Assembly (NCBI RefSeq): GCF_000012865.1
Contig: NC_007503.1
Location: 1,240,001-1,304,000 of the forward strand
DNA length: 64,000 nt
Source of the DNA: Carboxydothermus hydrogenoformans Z-2901
GTDB lineage: Bacteria; Bacillota; Z-2901; Carboxydothermales; Carboxydothermaceae
Reading direction: 5' to 3'
Part shown: piece by piece, positions 8,185 to 17,388 of the stretch
Position numbering within the stretch: position 1 is the first letter of the stretch
How the letters are laid out: each line of letters opens with the position of its first letter
The notes under the pieces: model-generated
What the model saw: the letters and a program-made list of their open reading frames with translations, nothing else
Databases searched by the model: none
What the model was told of the DNA's origin: nothing
Made by a program: the position numbers and the translations under genes

Positions 8185-8954
8185 AACTGTACCTCAATTA
8201 CCCCAAAAGCAATTTCACTGTCTTTTCCCGCTATTATTTTATCAAAAAACGGCAATAACTTTATTTCCTCCTTTCTTCCCTTAACCACAACCCTCTTTCG
8301 CGCAACACTACAAGCATTCCTTAACACTTCTTCATTTATATAGTCCTTAGCAGCAACATTTCTTAACCTTAAAATATGGGCAGATTTTCCTGTTGTTTTT
8401 TTAAACATTGGATCAAAATAGACAACATCAAAACTTTTAGGCGGTAGTTTTACTAAAAAATCAGTAAAATCACCATGTTTTACTTTAATTTTTCGCATTG
8501 GATTTATTAAATCAGGGTCTTCATCATATGTTTTGAGCCCATTGGAAGTTAACAGGTAAATTATCTTACTTTTTTCTAAACCTACCACTAAGCCATCTTT
8601 TACTGCATATTGAGCAACTATACTGTCCTGAGCAAGCCCTAAGGTACAATCCAAAACCGACATCCCGGGAACCAGTCCCATTGCTTTTATCATAACATCT
8701 TCTTGCCCTTTTTTCATCCCCTTAATTCTAATTTTTGCCATTCCGGGATGAAAATATAACTTGGACATATCAGAAAAAACTAATTCCAAGTTTTTTTTTG
8801 TTACCACTAAAACCGGCATATCTCGGGCAATTTCCATTAAGCTTCTTTTATTTCTGGCAACATAGGGAAAACCAGAATCGAGCGCTAAACTTAGCGCTTT
8901 TTTTATTTGTTCCTCAGTCGGATTTAGACTTGTGGTAATTATTGCCCTCTCCAT
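8181..8954 (-). CDS. Class I SAM-dependent methyltransferase, RsmJ-like
   Basis: This 257-residue protein has a Rossmann methyltransferase core. Motif I reads VLDCTLGLAQDS (residues about 100-111), there is an acidic strand end near GLEKS, and motif IV is VVYFDPMF, similar to the catalytic region of RsmJ (16S rRNA m2G methyltransferase). An N-terminal extension of about 80 residues precedes the core. The substrate is not proven; an RNA is likely, given placement between mutL and miaA in an RNA-modification and repair operon. It overlaps miaA by four bases. Confidence 0.75.
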   Translation of the reverse strand: MERAIITTSLNPTEEQIKKALSLALDSGFPYVARNKRSLMEIARDMPVLVVTKKNLELVFSDMSKLYFHPGMAKIRIKGMKKGQEDVMIKAMGLVPGMSVLDCTLGLAQDSIVAQYAVKDGLVVGLEKSKIIYLLTSNGLKTYDEDPDLINPMRKIKVKHGDFTDFLVKLPPKSFDVVYFDPMFKKTTGKSAHILRLRNVAAKDYINEEVLRNACSVARKRVVVKGRKEEIKLLPFFDKIIAGKDSEIAFGVIEVQL

Positions 8955-8973
8955 AAATTAAATTATCTCCTTT

Positions 8974-10710
8974 TTATCTAAAAAACTTTTTATTTATTTC
9001 AGTTAAAGATAATTCATAAATTGTTGGCCTCCCGTGAGGACAGCTCAAAGGATAATTGGTTTTAAATAACTCCTTTACCAGATTAGTCATTTCGCTGTAC
9101 GTTAATTTTTCACCAAATTTAACAGCATTTTTGCAGGCAAAAAGTTTTAGGGCTTTTTCCCGAAAACTAACCTGCTCTTTTTGCTCCATAATTTCGTATA
9201 AATACTCTTCCAAAACATTGGCGATATTATTTTGAGGAAAATCCTCTGGAATTTCCCGAACAAGATATTCACCCGGACCAAACGGTTCAATATGTAAGCC
9301 AATTTCCAGGAAGTTTTGGTAATTTTCCTGAAGAAAAGCTTCCAATTCGGGAGAAGCTTTTATCCTCACGGGAAAAGTAAGCACCTGGCTGTAAAAGGGA
9401 TTTAATTTAGTTTGGTATTTTTCGTATAAAATTCGCTCGTGAGCTGCGTGCTGATCAATTATAAGTAGTTTATCATTTTTTTCCACAATTATATACTTTA
9501 AAGAAAACTGCCCTATAACCTGAAAGTTTAATTCCTTCGCAAAGTCTTTATTTAGAGAAAAAGTCAGATTGTCGCTTGTGGAAAAAATATCTTCTTTTTC
9601 CAATAATTTGTCACTATTACCAGAAAACTCTTCAGCAAAATAAGTAACCTGCCAATAATCATTGTCTTCACTTTTAGTATTTGTTTCTCTTGCAGGGGAA
9701 AAAGATTTTAGGGAAGAACTTTTAGCATTTACCAACTTATTTCTGATTATCGTCCGAACATCCAAATAGATTTTTTGTTCATCCATAAACTTGACTTCCA
9801 ACTTCTGGGGATGTACATTTACATCCACCCAGGTACCCGGAACAACCACTTCTAAAAAAACAAGAGGCTTTAAACCAGTTGGAAGTAAGCTTTCATAAGC
9901 ATCGTCGATAGCTTTAGTTAAGATTCCGCTTTTCACCAAACGTTTATTAACAGCAAACACCTGTAATTTACGGTGGGGTTTCCCTGCAGGTGGCAAGGCA
10001 ATTCCACCTTTTATAAAAAATCCTTCACCCAGTTTTTCCTCTAACATAAGCAAATTGCCTTTTTCTAAACCCCAAAATCGGGCCAGCAACCCCAATTGCT
10101 CCTGAATTCCCGCCGAACTGTAAATCTTTTTTCCATCAATAAAAAGGGAAAATTTAACCCCGGGGTACAGTATTGCCATTTTTTCTATAAATTGCCTAAT
10201 AAGTCCTGCTTCCGTTTGTCCGGACTTTAAAAATTTTTTGCGGGCAGGAGTATTAAAAAAAAGGTCGGAAACAGTAACAACGGTACCATAAGCCATACCG
10301 ACTTCGGTTAAATTTATTACTTCCCCGGCATGGGCTATTAATTCATAGCCATTATTTTCTCCCCGAACTCTACTTTTGATTGATATTTTACTTACCGCCG
10401 CAATACTATATAAAGCCTCTCCTCTAAAACCAAAGCTCTCTAAATAATAAAGATCATCAAAGCTTGCTATTTTACTGGTAGTATGGCGTAAAAGGGCATC
10501 TGGCAGTTCCTCTGGCGGAATTCCAATACCATCATCTTCCACTACAATTTTCCCTAATCCACCTTCTTCAATATAAACATTTATATTTTGGGCTTTGGCA
10601 TCAAGGCTATTTTCTACCAGCTCTTTCACCACCGAATAAGGGCGTTCTACTACTTCGCCTGCGGCAATTTTTTTTATTACTTCATCAGGTAAACGCTTAA
10701 TTTTTGGCAT
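8974..10710 (-). CDS. mutL: DNA mismatch repair protein MutL with endonuclease motif
   Basis: MutL couples mismatch recognition by MutS to strand incision. I chose ATG 10710 (MPKIKRLPDEV), one base after the mutS stop with a G-rich SD inside mutS, giving 578 residues; a longer frame begins at 10746. The GHKL ATPase motifs are ELVENSLDA (about 30-38), DDGIGI and GFRGEALYSI. The C-terminal domain carries the endonuclease metal motif DQHAAHERILYE (about 419-430) and the accessory CPHGRPT motif, so this is a nicking MutL as expected in bacteria without MutH. The linker around residues 330-390 is low in conservation and rich in polar residues. Confidence 0.96.
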   Translation of the reverse strand: MPKIKRLPDEVIKKIAAGEVVERPYSVVKELVENSLDAKAQNINVYIEEGGLGKIVVEDDGIGIPPEELPDALLRHTTSKIASFDDLYYLESFGFRGEALYSIAAVSKISIKSRVRGENNGYELIAHAGEVINLTEVGMAYGTVVTVSDLFFNTPARKKFLKSGQTEAGLIRQFIEKMAILYPGVKFSLFIDGKKIYSSAGIQEQLGLLARFWGLEKGNLLMLEEKLGEGFFIKGGIALPPAGKPHRKLQVFAVNKRLVKSGILTKAIDDAYESLLPTGLKPLVFLEVVVPGTWVDVNVHPQKLEVKFMDEQKIYLDVRTIIRNKLVNAKSSSLKSFSPARETNTKSEDNDYWQVTYFAEEFSGNSDKLLEKEDIFSTSDNLTFSLNKDFAKELNFQVIGQFSLKYIIVEKNDKLLIIDQHAAHERILYEKYQTKLNPFYSQVLTFPVRIKASPELEAFLQENYQNFLEIGLHIEPFGPGEYLVREIPEDFPQNNIANVLEEYLYEIMEQKEQVSFREKALKLFACKNAVKFGEKLTYSEMTNLVKELFKTNYPLSCPHGRPTIYELSLTEINKKFFR

Positions 10711-10711
10711 T

Positions 10712-13237
10712 TTATTTTTCCCCCAAAGCTTTTTGCCGTAGTTCATATAATTTATTTAAAGCCTCCAACGGTGTCATACGAATCAGGTCTAATTCAATTA
10801 ATTCTTTTATTACACCCGAAGGCTCTGGCTTTTCCTCAAAAAGCGATAACTGAACCGGTACTGTATCTTTAACTTTTAGCCCCTTATCCTCGAACCTTGC
10901 TAATATTTCATAGGCCCTTTCCACCACTTCCCGCGGTAAGCCAGCAAGCTTTGCTACATAGATCCCGTAACTTTTATCGGTTTTGCCGGGCACAACTTTA
11001 TGGAGAAACTTAACTTCTTCTCCTTTTTCCTGAACCAGGACCGTAAAATTTTTGACTCCAGGAATTTCCCCTTCTAAGCCCGTTAATTCGTGGTAATGGG
11101 TTGAAAAAAGCGTCCTTGCTTTGATTTTTTTTTGAATATATTCAATAATTGCTTCCGCAATACTTATACCGTCATAGGTAGATGTTCCTCTACCAACTTC
11201 ATCTAACAAAATTAAACTCCGGGATGTTGCATTTCTTAAAATATTATTACATTCAATCATTTCTACCATAAAAGTACTTTGTCCTTTGGCCAGATCATCG
11301 GTGGCACCAATTCGGGTTAGGATTTTATCCACCAATCCAACCCTGGCATATTCCGCAGGAACAAAGCTACCAATCTGTGCCAAAATTACAATTAAAGCAG
11401 CCTGTCGCATGTAAGTACTTTTACCGGCCATATTGGGGCCCGTAATTAAAAGAAGCGAATTTTCCTTGGTGTCAAGGTATAAATCATTGGGAACAAAATT
11501 GGCCCGGCCAACACTCTTTTCAACCACCGGATGGCGGCCATTTTTTATTTCCAAAACCGGTTCAGCGGTAATGACCGGTCGCGTAAAGTCATACTCAATT
11601 GCGGCCACCGCCAGGGAAATTAAAAAATCCAAAAGCGCAACAGCACTTGCAGCTCTTTTTAAATCTTCCTGATATTTTAAAATTTCCGAGCGGATTTCAC
11701 AAAAAAGCTCATATTCCAAATTGGCAAGCTTTTCACTTGCACCTAAAATAAGGTTTTCATAATGTTTTAATTCTTCAGTAATAAACCTTTCGGCATTAAC
11801 CATTGTTTGCTTTCTTTGATAATCAGCGGGTACTAAGTGCAAGTTAGCTTTCGTTACTTCGATAAAATAGCCAAAAACTTTATTGTAATTAACTTTCAAT
11901 GACTTTATTCCCGTTCTTTCCCTTTCTTTCTTTTCGTAATTAATTATCCAATCCTGCCCTTCCTCCCGGGCTTTCCGGTACTCGTCAACGGTTGGATTAT
12001 ATCCGTTTTTTATAATACCGCCGTCTTTTGGTGAGACTGGAGGGTCATCAACTATACTTTTATCAATTAAATTATAAACCTCACGCATTTCTGGAAGATT
12101 TTTATAAATTTCGGCAAATAAAACTGACTTATTTTTTACATGGTTAATGCTGTTTTTAATATGCCATATTTGGGGAAGAGATTGTTTGATTTTAATTAAA
12201 TCTTTTGGATTTATTGTTCCGCAAACTAATTTAATGGAAAGTCTTTCTAAGTCATATAAATTCTTCAGGTTCTCCCGTAAGTTTTCTCTCAATTCATAAT
12301 CATTTACCAAAATTTCCACAGCATCCAAGCGGTCAGCAATTGCTTTTAAATTTAACAACGGTTTTGTGAGCTCTTCCTTTAATTTTCGAGCGCCCATAGC
12401 GGTCTGGGTAAAATCAATAATTCCCAATAAAGAAGAAGAATTGTCTTCACGGTTTCGTAAAATTTCCAAATTTTTCCGAGTACTTTCATCAAAATATAAA
12501 TAACTATCAATTTGATAAAACTCCGGTTGCCCAAAGATACTTAAAACCGCTGGTTCAATTCTTTTTAAATAACTAATTAAAATTTTATAAGCTTCTTTTG
12601 ACGCTTCAGGACCTTTAAAAGCAATTTCAATTTCTTCCGCCGGCAATTTTTCCAAGTAATTAACAATACCGGTAATATCTTTTAACAGAAAATTATTTTT
12701 AAAATTTTTTAATACCACCGCTTCAGTGGGTGCCAACCGGCGAATTTCGCTTGCCAAGACTTCTATTTTACCTTCATCAACAGACGTTATTCCCAAATAT
12801 CCTGTAGAAACTTCCGCAACCGCCAGGGCAATTAACCCATCTTTTTCTGCCAGGGCAATAATATAATTATTGGTCTTCTCTTGCAAAAAAAACTCTTCGG
12901 TAACCGTTCCGGGAGTATATATTTTGGTAACTTCCCGCTTCACCAGTCCCTTGGCTTTTTTCGGATCTTCCACCTGTTCACAAATTGCTACTTTATATCC
13001 CCGGGATAAAAGCTTGGCAATATAGCCCTGAGCCGAATGATAGGGAACCCCACACATGGGTACCCTTTCTTCCTGTCCAGCATCCCGGCCGGTTAAAACA
13101 ATTTCCAGCTCCCGGGAAGCAATTACCGCATCTTCAAAAAAAAGTTCGTAAAAATCTCCCAAACGAAAAAATAAAAGACAGTCGCTGTATTGCTTTTTAA
13201 TGTCAAGATATTGCTTCATCATCGGCGTAAAGCTCAT
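10712..13237 (-). CDS. mutS: DNA mismatch recognition ATPase MutS
   Basis: MutS dimers bind mismatches and recruit MutL. At 841 residues the protein has the N-terminal mismatch-binding domain with the conserved Phe-x-Glu site (LGDFYELF), connector, lever and clamp domains, and a C-terminal ABC-type ATPase with GPNMAGKSTYMRQ (around residue 610) and the DEVGRGTSTYDG Walker B region. A short C-terminal helical segment follows. It starts one base after the miaB stop, its SD lies in the last miaB codons, and it ends one base before mutL, so the three genes are tightly coupled. Confidence 0.97.
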   Translation of the reverse strand: MSFTPMMKQYLDIKKQYSDCLLFFRLGDFYELFFEDAVIASRELEIVLTGRDAGQEERVPMCGVPYHSAQGYIAKLLSRGYKVAICEQVEDPKKAKGLVKREVTKIYTPGTVTEEFFLQEKTNNYIIALAEKDGLIALAVAEVSTGYLGITSVDEGKIEVLASEIRRLAPTEAVVLKNFKNNFLLKDITGIVNYLEKLPAEEIEIAFKGPEASKEAYKILISYLKRIEPAVLSIFGQPEFYQIDSYLYFDESTRKNLEILRNREDNSSSLLGIIDFTQTAMGARKLKEELTKPLLNLKAIADRLDAVEILVNDYELRENLRENLKNLYDLERLSIKLVCGTINPKDLIKIKQSLPQIWHIKNSINHVKNKSVLFAEIYKNLPEMREVYNLIDKSIVDDPPVSPKDGGIIKNGYNPTVDEYRKAREEGQDWIINYEKKERERTGIKSLKVNYNKVFGYFIEVTKANLHLVPADYQRKQTMVNAERFITEELKHYENLILGASEKLANLEYELFCEIRSEILKYQEDLKRAASAVALLDFLISLAVAAIEYDFTRPVITAEPVLEIKNGRHPVVEKSVGRANFVPNDLYLDTKENSLLLITGPNMAGKSTYMRQAALIVILAQIGSFVPAEYARVGLVDKILTRIGATDDLAKGQSTFMVEMIECNNILRNATSRSLILLDEVGRGTSTYDGISIAEAIIEYIQKKIKARTLFSTHYHELTGLEGEIPGVKNFTVLVQEKGEEVKFLHKVVPGKTDKSYGIYVAKLAGLPREVVERAYEILARFEDKGLKVKDTVPVQLSLFEEKPEPSGVIKELIELDLIRMTPLEALNKLYELRQKALGEK

Positions 13238-13238
13238 A

Positions 13239-14561
13239 TTAAACTAAAACCCCTTCCAGGTGGAATAATTTACCTTCGGTAATTTTTACCTTTACTAACT
13301 TTCCTACTAAATCCTCATTTCCATTAAATACTACCAGCTTATTAGTTCGGGTCCGGCCAGCTAATTTTGTTTCATCGGTCTTGCTTTTTCCTTCCACCAA
13401 TATTTCGTGAATGTTTCCTTCCTCATTTTTGTTTAATTCTAAACTAATCCCATTTTGTAATTCAATCAGTTCCTGAATTCTTCTACTTTTTACCTCCTCG
13501 GGCACCTGGTCTTTCATTTCAGCAGCAGGTGTTCCGGTCCGCTTATTATACACAAAGGTAAAAGCACTATCATATCTGACCTTTCTCACCAAATCTAAAG
13601 TTTGTTCAAAATCTTCTTCGGTTTCTCCAGGAAAGCCCACAATTATATCGGTAGTGAAGCTTACTTTGGGAATTTTGGCCCGTATCTTTTCCACAAGGTT
13701 TAAATAATATTCCCGCGTATATCCGCGATGCATTGCTTTTAAAATTTTATTGGAACCGGCCTGTACCGGAAGATGAAGGTGTTCACAAATCTTCCGGGAA
13801 GAAGCCATCACCTCAATAACATCGTCAGTTAAGTCACGAGGATGGGAAGTGGTAAACCGTACCCGCCAAAGTCCATCTATCTTCTCGATATCCGCTAAAA
13901 GTTCGGCAAACATAGGCTTTCCCTTTAAATCTTTTCCGTAAGAGTTAACGTTCTGGCCAAGGAGCGTCACCTCCCTGTAGCCTTCAGCCACTAATTGCCT
14001 TATTTCCTGTAATATATCTTCCTTTTTACGGCTTCTTTCCCGACCGCGCACATAGGGGACAATGCAGTAGGTACAAAAATTGTTACACCCATACATTATC
14101 GTTACCCAGGCCCGCACGCCCGGCTCTCTTTTGACCGGAATACCTTCTACAATTTGCCCTTCCGACTGCCAGACCTCCAAAACCCGCTCGTGCTTTTCAA
14201 AAACCCTTTCTAAAATTTTCGGTAGTTCAGGAAGATTATGGGTTCCAAAGATAAAATCTAAGTGGGGAAATCTTTCTAATAAACGTTTGGCAACTTTTTC
14301 CTGCTGGGGAATACATCCTCCAACCCCGATTACTAAATCGGGATTTTCCCTTTTTAATTTTTTCAGTTCTCCGATTTTAGTAAAAACTTTATTTTCCGCA
14401 GTTTCCCGAACACTGCAGGTATTTATGATTATTAAATCGGCAGTTTTTTCTTCAGGACTCGGCACAAATCCCATACTTTCCAAAATCCCGGCAATTGTTT
14501 CCGAATCATGAACATTCATCTGGCAACCATGGGTTATTATATAGTAGCTTTTCTCTGCCAT
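13239..14561 (-). CDS. miaB: tRNA-2-methylthio-N6-dimethylallyladenosine synthase MiaB
   Basis: MiaB is a radical-SAM methylthiotransferase that adds a methylthio group to C2 of i6A37 in tRNA. The start at ATG 14561 (MAEKSYYIITHGCQMN) has GGAGGC eight bases upstream; the frame extends to 14591, but that ATG lies at the predicted transcription start. Residues C13, C48 and C82 bind the auxiliary cluster, C158, C162 and C165 (CNNFCTYC) bind the radical-SAM cluster, and a TRAM domain ends the protein. It is the first gene of the miaB-mutS-mutL-miaA-hfq run and produces 5'-deoxyadenosine, a substrate type for the salvage cluster at 44.9-48.9 kb. Confidence 0.96.
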   Translation of the reverse strand: MAEKSYYIITHGCQMNVHDSETIAGILESMGFVPSPEEKTADLIIINTCSVRETAENKVFTKIGELKKLKRENPDLVIGVGGCIPQQEKVAKRLLERFPHLDFIFGTHNLPELPKILERVFEKHERVLEVWQSEGQIVEGIPVKREPGVRAWVTIMYGCNNFCTYCIVPYVRGRERSRKKEDILQEIRQLVAEGYREVTLLGQNVNSYGKDLKGKPMFAELLADIEKIDGLWRVRFTTSHPRDLTDDVIEVMASSRKICEHLHLPVQAGSNKILKAMHRGYTREYYLNLVEKIRAKIPKVSFTTDIIVGFPGETEEDFEQTLDLVRKVRYDSAFTFVYNKRTGTPAAEMKDQVPEEVKSRRIQELIELQNGISLELNKNEEGNIHEILVEGKSKTDETKLAGRTRTNKLVVFNGNEDLVGKLVKVKITEGKLFHLEGVLV

Positions 14562-14595
14562 TTTTATTGCCTCCAATCTTCTTTTTCTCATAAAA

Positions 14596-14601
14596 AGTAT
14601 A
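14596..14601 (-). promoter_or_regulatory. Probable -10 element of the miaB operon
   Basis: The minus strand has TATACT at 14596-14601, with a poor -35 (TTTATT) about 17 bases upstream. Transcription from it would begin near 14589, which excludes the ATG at 14591 and supports the miaB start at 14561. Confidence 0.45.
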
Positions 14602-14651
14602 GCAAAGGAAAATCCTAAAATAAAGGTAATCTAACAGAAAGGAGGATGAAG

Positions 14652-14879
14652 GTGGGCGACCTGCAGGAAGAGTATATTACTTTGGCCTTAAGCGAAGGTA
14701 TTCAAAATTTAGAACAAACCTGTCGGATTTATCAAACCATAATTTCAAAGCATTCCGATAAAGTAATTCGGGAAGCCGCTCTTAGAGGTTTAGAAGGAAA
14801 ACAAAAACAAATAAAAAATCTTTTAGAAATTGCCAATGCCTATAACTTTAAAGTAAAGCGGGGGATTGAATGGAACTAA
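14652..14879 (+). CDS. Small helical protein, function unknown
   Basis: I do not recognise this protein of about 75 residues. It is predicted to be almost wholly alpha-helical (two helices, about 5-30 and 35-63) with heptad-like spacing and one Cys. GGAGG (14641-14645) directly abuts an ATG at 14646, too close for initiation, while GTG 14652 lies six bases after it, so GTG 14652 is the better start. Its end overlaps the next gene by ten bases, so the two are probably translated together. A ferritin-like or four-helix assembly with its neighbour is possible but unproven. Confidence 0.6.
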   Translation: MGDLQEEYITLALSEGIQNLEQTCRIYQTIISKHSDKVIREAALRGLEGKQKQIKNLLEIANAYNFKVKRGIEWN

Positions 14880-15094
14880 AAGATCTTTTGCTAATGGCTT
14901 TAAAGGCTGAGAGGCAAAACTACCTTTTCTTGGCCGAAATGACCGTTAAAATTAAACACCCCGAATTAAGAAGTTTATTTTCCGAACTACAAGCGGAAAC
15001 GTTAAGGCAGATATTTCTTTTAGAAACCCTGGTCGAAGAAAAACTGAGTTCACCCCCGGTAGTTAAAAAACTAATTTCTTTATTTAGAAAATAA
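14870..15094 (+). CDS. Small rubrerythrin-like helical protein lacking the usual metal ligands
   Basis: This 74-residue protein reads like the first half of a ferritin/rubrerythrin domain: LLLMALKAERQNYLFLAEM, then LRSLFSELQAETLRQIFLLE. In rubrerythrins the second helix has ExxH; here the His position is Arg (ETLR), so a di-iron site is unlikely. It overlaps the upstream small gene by ten bases, and its last 15 bases overlap the 3' end of the convergent membrane-protein gene. Function is unknown; a structural or spore-associated role is only a guess. Confidence 0.6.
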   Translation: MELKDLLLMALKAERQNYLFLAEMTVKIKHPELRSLFSELQAETLRQIFLLETLVEEKLSSPPVVKKLISLFRK

Positions 15095-15514
15095 CACATC
15101 GTCAATATAATACTTTACGGCAGTTACTACAATTAAGGCAACGATATTTAAACCAAAACTATACCAGTAGCTCCATTTTAAATGTCGGTAAACACCAAAA
15201 ATTTCTGCTAACCTCTCCACTCCGGTAAAAAGCAGGGAAATTAACGGAATATAAAGCCAAAGCCAACGTTCCCTCGGCTTAAAACCCCAAAAGATGATAC
15301 CCAGTAAAAAACCGTTAAGTAAATAAAATAAAGGCAAATTATAAAAACTGGGCATACCGTAAAAAACATATAATCTTAACTTAACCGCTGTGTAGTCCAC
15401 AATAAACATGAGCAAAATGGTAATAAGACCCGTTAAGTAAGAAATTTTTTTTCTCGGTCTTAAAAATACGACAATAATCAATAAATTAAATAAAAAGTAC
15501 AAGTACCAGAACAT
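15080..15514 (-). CDS. Multipass membrane protein, CBO0543-like, function unknown
   Basis: The 144-residue protein is very hydrophobic, with four or five predicted transmembrane segments (residues about 3-18, 25-44, 60-80, 88-103 and 118-135). Aromatic-rich motifs such as WSYWYSFG resemble small sporulation-associated membrane proteins of the CBO0543 type; the assignment is tentative. GGAGG lies about five bases before ATG 15514. It is the only minus-strand gene between two sets of plus-strand genes, overlaps one at its 3' end, and its start is 30 bases from the divergent FAD protein. Confidence 0.6.
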   Translation of the reverse strand: MFWYLYFLFNLLIIVVFLRPRKKISYLTGLITILLMFIVDYTAVKLRLYVFYGMPSFYNLPLFYLLNGFLLGIIFWGFKPRERWLWLYIPLISLLFTGVERLAEIFGVYRHLKWSYWYSFGLNIVALIVVTAVKYYIDDVLFSK

Positions 15515-15544
15515 CTTTACCTCCTGGTGAGCGAGGGATTACTT

Positions 15545-16612
15545 ATGAAAGTTGCGATAATTGGTGCCGGTTTAGCGGGACTTGCTACTGCTTTTCAATT
15601 AGACAGGTATAAAATACCTTACATAGTTTTTGACCGTCGCTATCAGCCGGGCGATCCTACCCCTCACATTGCGGTAAGTTTAAAAGTTATAAACCGCCCT
15701 GTTAAAGATATTGTAAGCTATTTTTATAAAAAATATGATTTACCCCTTGTCCCTTATCGAAAAATTACAAAAATATTGATGAATTCACCAGGAAACTTTG
15801 CAACAGTTCGCGGCAGTAATCTGGGCTATTTTTGGCTGAGAGGACATTTTCACAACTCTTTAGAAAACCAGCTATTGAGGTTAATCAAGGGAGAAGTAAG
15901 ATTTAAATCACCCCAGGATCCAGAACATTTAAAAGATGCTTTTTCTCACGTAGTTGTTGCTACCGGTAGTCCGATTATCGCTAATTCTTATGGTATATTT
16001 CATAAATTGTTTGACGGATGGGTCATAGGCTCGAATATTTCAGGGAATTTTGATCCAGAAGAGTTAGTAATGTGGATTGATACCGACTATGCCAAAAACG
16101 GCTATGCTTATTTAACCCCCTTTGATACAAAAAACGCTTCCTTATGCCTCGCCATAAACGACATAACAGAAAATCAGCTCAGCCACTACTGGCAGGTTTT
16201 TTGGCAAAAAGAAAAATTACCCTATAAAATTATCGAAACTTTTACGGTAAATCACATCGTGGGCTACCTTACTACAAATCAGCTTAATAATATTTATTTT
16301 ACCGGCGGGGCTGGAGGATTAATCGAGCCTTTCTTGGGTTTTGGTATTTTTTATTCAATTATTTCAGGTATTTTAGTTGCAAAAGCCATCAAAGAAAATT
16401 TATCCTATGATACATTATTAAATCCCATAAAGCAAGCGGTTCGGCAGTTCGATATTCTTCGCATCGGTCTAAATAAATTAAACAACAACTCCTTTGACTT
16501 TTTAACAGGATTACTTTCTTTTAGACCTTTAAATTATCTTCTCTATCACCTGCCCTTTGATTCCGTAAAATTGATAAGTTACCTGTTTGCTAAAGGAGGT
16601 TTAAAACGTTGA
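15545..16612 (+). CDS. FAD-dependent oxidoreductase, geranylgeranyl-reductase-like
   Basis: The protein of about 355 residues opens with a Rossmann dinucleotide motif (MKVAIIGAGLAGLATAFQL). Its second FAD motif, FTGGAGGLIEPFLGFGIFYS, is of the geranylgeranyl reductase / digeranylglycerophospholipid reductase type. I chose ATG 15545 because GAGGG lies eight bases upstream; a GTG at 15527 lacks such spacing. The stop overlaps the TTG start of a second FAD protein, so the pair is translationally coupled. Substrate is unknown; saturation of an isoprenoid or quinone side chain is one option for the family. Confidence 0.72.
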   Translation: MKVAIIGAGLAGLATAFQLDRYKIPYIVFDRRYQPGDPTPHIAVSLKVINRPVKDIVSYFYKKYDLPLVPYRKITKILMNSPGNFATVRGSNLGYFWLRGHFHNSLENQLLRLIKGEVRFKSPQDPEHLKDAFSHVVVATGSPIIANSYGIFHKLFDGWVIGSNISGNFDPEELVMWIDTDYAKNGYAYLTPFDTKNASLCLAINDITENQLSHYWQVFWQKEKLPYKIIETFTVNHIVGYLTTNQLNNIYFTGGAGGLIEPFLGFGIFYSIISGILVAKAIKENLSYDTLLNPIKQAVRQFDILRIGLNKLNNNSFDFLTGLLSFRPLNYLLYHLPFDSVKLISYLFAKGGLKR

Positions 16613-17388
16613 AGGTAGCTATCGTTGGTGGAGGATTTGCTGGACTTTTAACAGCCTGCCTGCTGGAAAAAAAGAAAATAGATTATCTTCTTTTTGAAGA
16701 AAAGCGAATTTGGGGAAAAAGCTTTTCTTATCCCGCCCTTATTTTAAAAAGGGATTATCAAAAATTACCTAAAAACATTAAAAAACTTTTACCAAAACCA
16801 AGTAGTTTTGCTTCTAACGCCCAGGTCTTCTGGCACGGAAACATAGGGCAGGGACTTGAAAATAAGCTTATTTCTTATCTTCCCAGCAAAAAAGTAAAGC
16901 TTTTTTCTCCCGTTGACATTCTTTCTTTAAAAAATAAATTTGATCTTATAATTAACGCAACTGGAAATCCGTTAAACACCCGCAAGGTAGGCCTTTGGCA
17001 GGATTGGGGAACTATGCACTTTCGAGCCGGCTTTTACACCACATTAATGAATCCCCCAAAAAAATTCTTTAAAAAAATTCCCGGAAACCATCCAGGATTT
17101 ATCTTAAATATGCCGATAGATCGGCAAAGTGGCGTTTTAGTGATGGGAATTCAAGGTATAACATTCCGCACCTTACCTTTTTACTGGGATTTTGTACTTG
17201 TCAAAGATAGTTTTAACGTACACTTTGTGGAAATTAATGATTGGATGCAAAATTTTGGTTTGGCAAGGCCTTTTAATTTCCAAAATATTTTTTTCGTAGG
17301 CTTATCAGGGATATCATCTCCCCAGTGGTATCGTAACGATTATTTTGCAATACTGTCGGTTTTAAAAGCATTAAATTTTTTGTTGTAG
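16609..17388 (+). CDS. Second FAD-binding protein of the tandem pair
   Basis: The 259-residue protein begins with a Rossmann FAD motif (KVAIVGGGFAGLLTACLL) and has a second NATGNPLN strand typical of flavin oxidoreductases. It is shorter than its neighbour and lacks an obvious GGR-type second FAD motif, though FFVGLSGISSPQ near the C-terminus may fill that role. The start is TTG 16609, with AAAGGAGG nine bases upstream, overlapping the previous stop. The 3' end overlaps the convergent GerAB-like gene by 18 bases. It probably forms a complex with, or acts after, the upstream FAD protein. Confidence 0.68.
   Translation: MKVAIVGGGFAGLLTACLLEKKKIDYLLFEEKRIWGKSFSYPALILKRDYQKLPKNIKKLLPKPSSFASNAQVFWHGNIGQGLENKLISYLPSKKVKLFSPVDILSLKNKFDLIINATGNPLNTRKVGLWQDWGTMHFRAGFYTTLMNPPKKFFKKIPGNHPGFILNMPIDRQSGVLVMGIQGITFRTLPFYWDFVLVKDSFNVHFVEINDWMQNFGLARPFNFQNIFFVGLSGISSPQWYRNDYFAILSVLKALNFLL

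Noticed and set aside
14080-14511. Long open frame antisense to miaB
   Set aside because: No SD, no domain, and the opposite strand encodes a complete MiaB with all expected Cys.
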